Of a stretch of DNA of 5,508 nucleotides, positions 1 through 5,508 are shown in pieces. The translations under genes and the position numbers were made by a program. The notes beneath the pieces are model-generated. The model made no database searches, was not told the DNA's origin, and saw only the letters and a list, made by a program, of their open reading frames with translations. Origin of the DNA: Actinomycetota bacterium (GTDB lineage Bacteria; Actinomycetota; Humimicrobiia; Humimicrobiales; Humimicrobiaceae); assembly GCA_028718045.1 (NCBI GenBank), contig JAQUMQ010000115.1:1-5508 (forward strand), read 5' to 3'. The stretch's first letter is position 1; every line of letters begins with the position of its first letter.

Positions 1-489
1 ATAATTATATATAATGTTCCTTCAAGAACATGTTGCAATATAAGCTCAAAAACATGAGTGGAGCTTTCCAAAATAAAAAACATAGTTGCCGTAAAAGAAG
101 CAAGCGGAGACTTGAAACAAGTCGCGGAAATAATAAGAGATGCACAAACAGGTTTTAAGGTTTATAGCGGCAACGATGGGGATACTTTTCCAATTGTGGC
201 ACTTGGCGGTACAGGAGTAGTAAGTGTTGCTTCTCACATAATAGGAAAAGAAATAAAGGAAATGATAAAATTTATAAAAAAAAGCAACATCGATCAAGCT
301 GCATCTTTGCATAAAAAGTACCTTGATATATTTTATGGTATTTTTATAACAACAAGCCCCATACCTATAAAAAGAGCGTTAAATCTCAAAGGTATGAATG
401 TCGGTCCTTTAAGACCTCCGTTATATGAAATGGAAACAAAAGAGAAGGAAAATTTTGACAAAATACTTTCCGAGTATAATATAATATAA
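1..489 (+). pseudogene. dapA: 4-hydroxy-tetrahydrodipicolinate synthase (DapA), 3' part, interrupted by an in-frame TGA
   Basis: DapA condenses pyruvate with aspartate semialdehyde in the cytoplasm, the first committed step to diaminopimelate and lysine. Frame 1 is open from base 1 and reads YNVPSRT, the family motif with the catalytic Tyr (E. coli Tyr133) and substrate-carboxylate Arg (Arg138). A TGA follows at 55-57, and the same frame then continues to TAA at 487-489. After the stop come VAVKEASGD with the Schiff-base Lys (E. coli Lys161), YSGNDG, GGTGVVSV and SPIPIKRALNLKG, all typical of DapA. Arg to Lys is 23 residues, as in E. coli, so no indel accompanies the stop. Extrapolating upstream gives about 291 codons, the normal length. 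A GTG at 58 directly after the TGA could restart translation, but that 143-residue product would lack the Tyr and Arg and should not be active alone. The family call is very sure. Whether the gene is truly broken, or the TGA is a sequence error, cannot be told here. Confidence 0.82.
55..57 (+). other. Premature in-frame TGA stop within dapA
   Basis: This TGA falls at the position equivalent to Val148 of E. coli DapA, normally a small or hydrophobic residue in the helix before the catalytic-Lys strand. Reading is collinear with the family on both sides (NISSKT before, VELSKIKNIV after). A TTA Leu codon would differ by a single base. It is followed at once by GTG, making a TGAGTG stop-start pair. 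Recoding is unlikely because TGA terminates ftsK in this same window. Confidence 0.85.
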
Positions 490-511
490 GCTATCCAACA
501 AACTATAAATT

Positions 512-540
512 TTTATAAATAATTTTTAAAACAATATAAT
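512..540 (+). promoter_or_regulatory. Possible sigma-A-type promoter ahead of rnj
   Basis: An exact TATAAT lies at 535-540. A TTTATA at 512-517, four of six matches to TTGACA, sits 17 bases upstream. Transcription would start near 547, leaving a leader of about 27 nt before the rnj ATG. The 84-bp spacer is almost pure A/T, so such matches arise easily by chance and the call is tentative. It would allow rnj and the genes after it to be transcribed independently of dapA. Confidence 0.3.
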
Positions 541-573
541 AATATTTGAAATATTTTTCTAAAATTTTAACGC

Positions 574-2238
574 ATGTCTAAAAAATCGAGCATAAAACTA
601 ATACCATTAGGCGGATTCAATGAAATAGGTAAAAATATGATGGTATTGGAAAAAGACGAAGACATGATCATCATTGATTGTGGAGTAATGTTCCCTGATG
701 GCGAATTCCCAGGTGCAGATTACATAATTCCTGATTTTTCTTACGTAAAAAACAATTATAATAAACTACGTGCAATAATAATAACTCATGGTCATGAAGA
801 CCATATAGGAGGGATTCCTTTTCTTTTTAAGGAAATCATGGCTCCGATTTATGCGACAAAGCTTACCAAAGGCCTAATTGAGCTTAAGCTAAACGAAAAT
901 CAAATTTTTGAAGGTGTCCAGCTAAATGAAATAAACGAAAATGATGTATTGGATATCGGTCCTTTCAAGATCGAGTTTTTCAGAGTTTGCCATAGCATTC
1001 CTGATGCGCTTGGAATAGTGATAAAGACAGATGTTGGGACGATATTGCATAGTGGAGATTTTAAGTTTGATCAAAGTCCTTTGGACGGAAAACTAATGCA
1101 ATATTCAAAAATAGGTGCTTATGGATGGCAAGGGATCCTGGTACTTTTATGCGATAGCACTAATTCGGAAGAAGAGGGGTATACTTTATCTGAAAAAGAA
1201 GTGGGAAAAGTTTTATTGCAAAAATTTTCTGAAGCTGAAGGAAGAATAATAGTTACCACGTTTTCCTCACATATTCATAGGATTCAACAAATAATGGACT
1301 TGTCTTATAAATTTCAAAAGAAGCTGGCAATTTCAGGCAAGTCTTTGCTAAAAACAATTAAGCTTTCAGCGGAACTTGGTTATTTAAAGATTCCCGAGCA
1401 ACTTATAATACCGATAAATCAAATAGATGAATATAATTTAAGGAAAGTAGCGATACTTGCAACGGGAACGCAAGGAGAACCACTTTCTGCTTTATATAAA
1501 ATGGCAGTAAACGAACATAAAAGAATTCAAATCATGAAAAACGATACCGTCATTATTTCCGCTTCACCTATACCCGGAAATGAAAAAGCAATCGCAAATA
1601 TAATAAATATGCTTATCAAAAGTGGTGCGGACGTGTTTTATGAATCAATAGCAGGCGTACATGTGTCAGGACATGCGGCTCAAGAAGAAATAAAAATGTT
1701 GATAAATCTGGTGAGACCAAAATATTATATTCCTATACATGGAGATAATATGCATAAGATACAAAACGGAAAGCTTGCAAAGGAAGTGGGAATACCCGAA
1801 AACAACATTATAATTGCTCAAAATGGGGATTTGATAAAGATAAATTCGAATTTATGTAAAGTATCGAAAAATATAAATACCAGAACGGTTTATGTCGATG
1901 GTCTTGGATATGGAGATATCGATGATATTGTTTTGAAAGACAGAAAACTGCTTGCGAGAGATGGCGTAGTTTTTAATATGTTAGGTATAGACTTTAAAAA
2001 AGAAGAAATCGCTTACTATCCCGATCTGACATTCAAGGGCGTAACATTTATCGAGAATTTTGATTTGATCATTAAAGATTGTAAGAATATAGTAATAGAG
2101 TCGGTAGACAATTGTTTTAAAAATAATATCACGACACCTATGACTATCGAAAAATACGTAAATGACCGTCTTGAAAAATATCTTGCAAAGAAAATAAGAC
2201 TAAGACCTGTCGTGGTAACCAAGGTATTGGCAATTTAA
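574..2238 (+). CDS. rnj: Ribonuclease J (metallo-beta-lactamase/beta-CASP nuclease)
   Basis: RNase J is a cytoplasmic 5'-3' exonuclease and endonuclease that matures and degrades mRNA and rRNA precursors in Firmicutes. The 554-residue product has the usual length. The N-terminal LGGFNEIGKN (12-21) is followed by the metal-binding HGHEDH (72-77), His140 in VCHSIPDA, Asp162 in HSGDFKFD, and later His389 in IPIHGD, so the two-metal site looks complete. The beta-CASP domain shows LLCDSTN (191-197), TFSSHIHRIQQI (229-240), ATGTQGEP (296-303) and SGHAAQEE (365-372). The C-terminal domain begins near YVDGLGYGDI (440-449). An intact metal site argues for a catalytically active, J1-like enzyme. The region around 484-500 reads FKGVTF where relatives usually have something like SRGFVY, so the C-terminal domain is somewhat diverged. 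ATG at 574 fits the family start, but no Shine-Dalgarno sequence precedes it. The gene lies 84 bp after dapA and 71 bp before ftsK. Confidence 0.96.
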   Translation: MSKKSSIKLIPLGGFNEIGKNMMVLEKDEDMIIIDCGVMFPDGEFPGADYIIPDFSYVKNNYNKLRAIIITHGHEDHIGGIPFLFKEIMAPIYATKLTKGLIELKLNENQIFEGVQLNEINENDVLDIGPFKIEFFRVCHSIPDALGIVIKTDVGTILHSGDFKFDQSPLDGKLMQYSKIGAYGWQGILVLLCDSTNSEEEGYTLSEKEVGKVLLQKFSEAEGRIIVTTFSSHIHRIQQIMDLSYKFQKKLAISGKSLLKTIKLSAELGYLKIPEQLIIPINQIDEYNLRKVAILATGTQGEPLSALYKMAVNEHKRIQIMKNDTVIISASPIPGNEKAIANIINMLIKSGADVFYESIAGVHVSGHAAQEEIKMLINLVRPKYYIPIHGDNMHKIQNGKLAKEVGIPENNIIIAQNGDLIKINSNLCKVSKNINTRTVYVDGLGYGDIDDIVLKDRKLLARDGVVFNMLGIDFKKEEIAYYPDLTFKGVTFIENFDLIIKDCKNIVIESVDNCFKNNITTPMTIEKYVNDRLEKYLAKKIRLRPVVVTKVLAI

Positions 2239-2309
2239 ATGAGTTATAATATATTAAGTGATAAGTTAAAAAAAATATATTAACTGTTTATAAAATAGTT
2301 GGTAACAGC
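2239..2309 (+). other. rnj–ftsK spacer, no convincing signal
   Basis: This 71-bp stretch is nearly all A/T. The decamer AATATATTAA occurs twice, at 2248-2257 and 2274-2283. Because it is almost self-complementary, the copies could form a 9-bp all-A/T stem, too weak and without the U-tract of a terminator. A TATAAT at 2245-2250 has no matching -35 at proper spacing. A 14-codon ORF (2239-2283, starting ATG directly after the rnj stop) resembles nothing I recognise. Read-through from rnj into ftsK seems the simplest view. Confidence 0.4.
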
Positions 2310-4676
2310 ATGAAACGCAACTCAAGACATGAACCTAAATCTGCTGACAAAAAATATAAGCCAGATGATATTGCACCTAAAAATTACGTTAAAAGCAGAA
2401 AAGAGGTATATGGAATAATAGTGTTATTAGTCGCGGTACTATTTTTCATAAGTTTGTTTATAAATGGTGAAAGTGGAGCTGCATTAAAATACATAAATTA
2501 TTTTTTATCGTATCTCTTTGGCATAGGCAAATATTTTTTTTCGTTGTTTATATTTATTTGGGGAATAAGCTTTTTTATAAGAAGATCTGGTTTTTTAAAA
2601 ATAAGGCTTAGTCTGGGATTCATGCTTTTTTTATTAGCCTTGTTAGGCTTACTTGCCTCAAATGGTGAAATAGAAAATATTTTTGATAAAATTTTTATAA
2701 AAAGCCATGGTGGAATAATAGGTTCAGGCATATACTATAGCCTTTTTAAACCTACAAATAAAGCAGGCACCATTGCGATATTGTCTTTTTTGCTTTTGAT
2801 ATCCGTTCTTGTAATTACGAATATATCAATAGCCGAATTGACTAAAAAGATTGTAGGAGGCTATAGGGCAAGAAGATTAAAAAAACTGGAAGCGATAAGA
2901 AGTAAGGAACTATCTCCTGAATCAAGAAAAGAATCAATACAAATTAGTGGGGAAAATGACCGAATAGAAATAAAGTACGATGAAAATACCAAAGAGTCTT
3001 TGATTGATGACAAAAAATCAAAAAGCACAGACAGCGATTTTCCTTACATAATTAACCACGTGAAGAAACCATCAAAATTATTGGGCGGCGAAATTGAAAT
3101 CAATGACAATGTTTTACATAAGGAAATGGCTGAAAGCGCAAAGGTGCAGACCAAAGAATTTGGTACAAAAACGAGCAAAGAATCTCAACTTGAAATGGCA
3201 ATACCTGACCAGGACAACGAAGACTCAGGATACAAGCTTCCACCCGAAAGTTTACTTAAAAAATCCAAGACTCTTGCACCAAGTTTATATAAGCAGGACA
3301 TAAAAGAAAATATTTTTATTTTAAATAATTTATTTAAAGACTTTAATCTTGCAGCAAAAGTTACTTCTGTAGTAAGAGGACCATCCGTGACTTTATATGA
3401 ATTGACCTTATCTCCTGGCGTAAAAGTTCAGCGTTTGTTAAGTTTGGAAGATGATTTTTGTGTTGCGCTAGGATCCTCAGATATCAGGATATTGACACCC
3501 ATACCAGGAAAGTCGGCTATAGGAATAGAAGTTCCGAATAAAATAAAAAGCATAGTGACACTGGGCGATGTTTATTCTTTTTCCGGTTTGTCAGTCTTAA
3601 AAGAAATCCTACGTGTTCCATTGGGAAGAAACCTATCGGGAGATATCGTGTATATGGATATAAATCATATGCCGCACCTTCTCATTGCAGGAGCTACTAA
3701 TTCAGGTAAAAGTTCCTGTATAAATACAATCATTATTTCGCTTCTTTTAAAAGTGAGACCTAGTGAGGTAAAGTTTATAATGATAGATCCCAAAATGGTC
3801 GAGTTAAGTATTTATAACGGGATACCGCATCTTCTTGCTCCAGTTGTTGTAAATCCAAAAAAAGCTTCCATAGCATTATCATGGGTTGTCGATGAAATGG
3901 AAAACAGGTTAAAAATTTTATCCGATTATAATTGTAAAAATTTGGAACAATTCAATTTGGAAGTAGATAAAAATAAATCAAGAGACCCTGATTTGGCAAA
4001 ACTTCCCTATATTCTAGTGTTAATAGACGAACTGGCTGACTTAATGATAGTTTCAGCTTCGGAAGTCGAAGAGAGCATAAATAGGATTGCTCAGATGGGA
4101 AGAGCGGTTGGCATTCATTTAATAATTGCCACACAAAGACCGTCTGTTAATGTGATAACAGGAGTTATCAAAGCCAATATTCCGTCAAGAATTGCTTTTA
4201 ATGTTGCTTCCAATACTGATTCCAGAGTCATTCTTGATATGCCAGGTGCCGAGAAACTGATAGGAAGAGGGGATATGCTTTATTTGCCTGTGTCGTTTTC
4301 AAGGCCTGAAAGGATTCAGGGAGCATTTGTAACCACAGGGGAGATTGAAATAATAACTGATTATATAAAAGATCAAAGAAAATCTTCGGCTATCAAGGAT
4401 ATTTTTGAATCTGATATTAAAATAGAAAAAAAAGAAATGGAAGATGATGCATTAATTTATGAAGCATTGGAAGTGTTCATTGAATTTGGACATGCTTCGG
4501 CATCTTTGCTGCAAAGAAGGTTGAGAATCGGATATTCAAGAGCAGCTAGAATAGTTGATCAGCTTGAAAACAGGGGCTTTATAAGCGGTTATGATGGTTC
4601 TAAACCTAGGGAAGTATTGATTTCGCAAGAAGATTATTTAAGGTTTAAGAAAGATATGGGGATGGATAAGCAGTGA
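2310..4676 (+). CDS. ftsK: DNA translocase FtsK/SpoIIIE
   Basis: This is a septum-located, ATP-driven double-stranded DNA pump that clears chromosome from the closing division septum and, in spore formers, moves DNA into the forespore. The 788-residue product has the classic layout. A basic N-terminus is followed by about four membrane segments (roughly 33-52, 64-90, 98-117, 152-173), a charged low-complexity linker (about 180-325), and the alpha/beta motor. The motor carries Walker A GATNSGKS (461-468), IDPKMVELS (492-500), Walker B LVLIDELADLM (569-579), and the IATQRPSVNVITG arginine/sensor region (606-618). The C-terminal winged-helix gamma domain (about 711-776) with SLLQRRLRIGYSRAARIVDQ reads orienting DNA sequences. 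The membrane anchor separates it from soluble SftA-type paralogues. Whether FtsK or SpoIIIE is the better name depends on whether the host sporulates, which the window does not show. ATG at 2310 is the first usable start after an upstream TAA at 2262 and has no clear Shine-Dalgarno. The stop overlaps the cinA start. Confidence 0.96.
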   Translation: MKRNSRHEPKSADKKYKPDDIAPKNYVKSRKEVYGIIVLLVAVLFFISLFINGESGAALKYINYFLSYLFGIGKYFFSLFIFIWGISFFIRRSGFLKIRLSLGFMLFLLALLGLLASNGEIENIFDKIFIKSHGGIIGSGIYYSLFKPTNKAGTIAILSFLLLISVLVITNISIAELTKKIVGGYRARRLKKLEAIRSKELSPESRKESIQISGENDRIEIKYDENTKESLIDDKKSKSTDSDFPYIINHVKKPSKLLGGEIEINDNVLHKEMAESAKVQTKEFGTKTSKESQLEMAIPDQDNEDSGYKLPPESLLKKSKTLAPSLYKQDIKENIFILNNLFKDFNLAAKVTSVVRGPSVTLYELTLSPGVKVQRLLSLEDDFCVALGSSDIRILTPIPGKSAIGIEVPNKIKSIVTLGDVYSFSGLSVLKEILRVPLGRNLSGDIVYMDINHMPHLLIAGATNSGKSSCINTIIISLLLKVRPSEVKFIMIDPKMVELSIYNGIPHLLAPVVVNPKKASIALSWVVDEMENRLKILSDYNCKNLEQFNLEVDKNKSRDPDLAKLPYILVLIDELADLMIVSASEVEESINRIAQMGRAVGIHLIIATQRPSVNVITGVIKANIPSRIAFNVASNTDSRVILDMPGAEKLIGRGDMLYLPVSFSRPERIQGAFVTTGEIEIITDYIKDQRKSSAIKDIFESDIKIEKKEMEDDALIYEALEVFIEFGHASASLLQRRLRIGYSRAARIVDQLENRGFISGYDGSKPREVLISQEDYLRFKKDMGMDKQ
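4658..4676 (+). promoter_or_regulatory. ftsK/cinA overlap with weak RBS (translational coupling)
   Basis: The ftsK stop TGA (4674-4676) and the cinA start GTG (4673-4675) share the string GTGA. A G-rich stretch, GGGGATGG at 4658-4665, lies inside the ftsK end 7 bases before the GTG and may serve as a weak Shine-Dalgarno. The layout implies that ribosomes finishing ftsK re-initiate on cinA, making the two co-transcribed and co-translated. It also decides the GTG as start. Confidence 0.6.
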
Positions 4677-5508
4677 AATCCGCAATTGTATGCATAGGTA
4701 CGGAACTTAATTTGGGTCTTGTCACAAACACAAATGCAGTATATGTATCTGAAAAATTAGCTATAAATGGCATAGAATGCAATCTTATAATAACGATAGA
4801 AGATGAGGAAAAAGATATATCGGATGCACTGAATTTTGCTTTAAGACAAAGTGACGCAATTATTATAAGCGGAGGTCTTGGTCCGACAGACGATGACGTT
4901 ACAAGAAACGCAGTTTCTGCTTCACTGGGATTAAATTTATATAAGGACGATGCTCTTGATGAAACAAGTTTAAAATTTATAAGAAATAAATTAACGAATG
5001 AATTAAGAAAAAGGCTTTTAAGACAATCATATATTCCATCGGGCTCCGTACCGATAATACCTAAAATAGGAAGTGCGTCAGGATTTATTATCAATCTTAA
5101 GGAAAAGAATAAATATATTTTTTCCATTCCAGGCGTTCCAAAAGAAATGAAAGACATGTTTGATAATGATGTTCTTCCCGAACTTATTAGGATTTCTGGT
5201 AAAAATAATAACAATTTAAGAATAAAAAGAAAGATTTTGCTGACTACGGGAATAAGTGAAAGCGAAATTGAAGAAAAAATTAAGGATATTTATATTGAAA
5301 GCGACAAATTGGGAGTAAAAATTGGCATAACTGCCACTCCTGGAATTATCAAATTGATAATAGTTTCAAAATCTGGTTCCGATAAAGCAAACGACGATAA
5401 TATTAATCTAATATTAGAAAAAATAAAAAAAAGAATCGGTATTTTTATTTACGGAGAAAACGAAGAGCCGATTGCGGAAAGCTTAAAGAAAAGCATAAAA
5501 AAAAGCGG
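4673..5508 (+). CDS. cinA: CinA family protein, 5' part (cut by window end)
   Basis: CinA couples a MoCF-biosynthesis-like (COG1058) domain, linked in studied members to ADP-ribose pyrophosphatase activity, to a C-terminal nicotinamide-mononucleotide deamidase domain. In several Firmicutes it sits just before recA and is competence-induced. From the GTG start the frame is open for 278 codons to the window end. Residues 4-21 (AIVCIGTEL, then NTNA) are the family N-terminus. GGLGPTDDDVTR (67-78) is the ligand-binding signature, and IPGVPKEM (152-159) closes the first domain. About 180-260 (TTGISESEIEEKIKD) fits the KH-like middle domain. The last residues (IFIYGENEEPIAESL) are where the deamidase domain normally begins, so its catalytic part lies beyond the window. 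At 130-137 the protein has PKIGSASG where relatives usually have an Asn-containing NPxGTAPG-like motif, a mild divergence. The start GTG overlaps ftsK. Confidence 0.93.
   Translation, partial: MKSAIVCIGTELNLGLVTNTNAVYVSEKLAINGIECNLIITIEDEEKDISDALNFALRQSDAIIISGGLGPTDDDVTRNAVSASLGLNLYKDDALDETSLKFIRNKLTNELRKRLLRQSYIPSGSVPIIPKIGSASGFIINLKEKNKYIFSIPGVPKEMKDMFDNDVLPELIRISGKNNNNLRIKRKILLTTGISESEIEEKIKDIYIESDKLGVKIGITATPGIIKLIIVSKSGSDKANDDNINLILEKIKKRIGIFIYGENEEPIAESLKKSIKKS

Noticed and set aside
55..57. TGA read through as selenocysteine, Trp or Gly (alternative genetic code)
   Set aside because: TGA ends ftsK exactly at the family's C-terminus, and TGG codes Trp normally. The site is a variable hydrophobic helix position with no reason for selenocysteine, and no SECIS-like stem is evident in the A/T-rich sequence after it.
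445..453. GAGAAGGA resembling the SpoIIIE recognition sequence GAGAAGGG
   Set aside because: It is a single 7-of-8 match inside dapA coding sequence. One occurrence in 5.5 kb carries no evidence of strand-biased enrichment.
502..522. TATAAATTTTTATA hairpin (6-bp stem, 2-nt loop) as a terminator after dapA
   Set aside because: The stem is all A/T with a 2-nt loop and no following U-tract. Such palindromes are expected by chance in this composition.
2239..2283. 14-codon ORF directly after the rnj stop
   Set aside because: It has no ribosome binding site of its own and no recognisable family, and it lies in A/T-rich spacer where short ORFs are common.
2248..2283. Two copies of AATATATTAA as operator sites
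   Set aside because: Low-complexity A/T decamers in an A/T spacer. There is no regulator nearby and no similarity to a known operator.
4645..5214. 189-codon open frame on the minus strand
   Set aside because: It lies antisense to the end of ftsK and to cinA, whose forward frame has clear family motifs. The reverse protein shows no domain and reflects codon bias.

Overview
The window is A+T-rich with AGA/ATA-heavy codon use. It holds four genes, all on the + strand, in the order dapA (3' part) – rnj – ftsK/spoIIIE – cinA (5' part). This matches a conserved Firmicutes neighbourhood: in Bacillus subtilis and many Clostridia, dapA, an RNase J gene, spoIIIE, cinA and then recA lie close together. 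The protein sequences look like a low-GC anaerobic Firmicute of the Clostridia/Tissierellia type. Genus cannot be decided from the window. TGA is a stop codon here (it ends ftsK) and TGG encodes Trp, so the code is the standard bacterial one.

Layout: 1-489 is the C-terminal half of 4-hydroxy-tetrahydrodipicolinate synthase (DapA), interrupted by an in-frame TGA at 55-57. 490-573 is an A/T-rich spacer with a possible promoter. 574-2238 is a full-length ribonuclease J with an intact metal site. 2239-2309 is a short A/T-rich spacer without a convincing signal. 2310-4676 is a full-length, membrane-anchored FtsK/SpoIIIE DNA translocase. 4673-5508 is the N-terminal 278 codons of CinA, overlapping the ftsK stop by 4 bp and running off the window.

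The genes are unrelated in biochemistry (lysine/diaminopimelate synthesis, RNA decay and processing, chromosome translocation, nucleotide repair or competence-linked function). They are packed as one co-oriented housekeeping block with no clear terminator between them. Compared with B. subtilis the block is compressed: no tepA/clpP-like gene lies between rnj and ftsK, and no rimO or pgsA lies between ftsK and cinA.

I found no mobile element, CRISPR array, RNA gene or unknown gene system. The most notable observation is the premature TGA in dapA. The spacing of active-site residues shows it is a substitution in an otherwise collinear gene, so it is either a real nonsense mutation or a sequence error near the start of this sequence.
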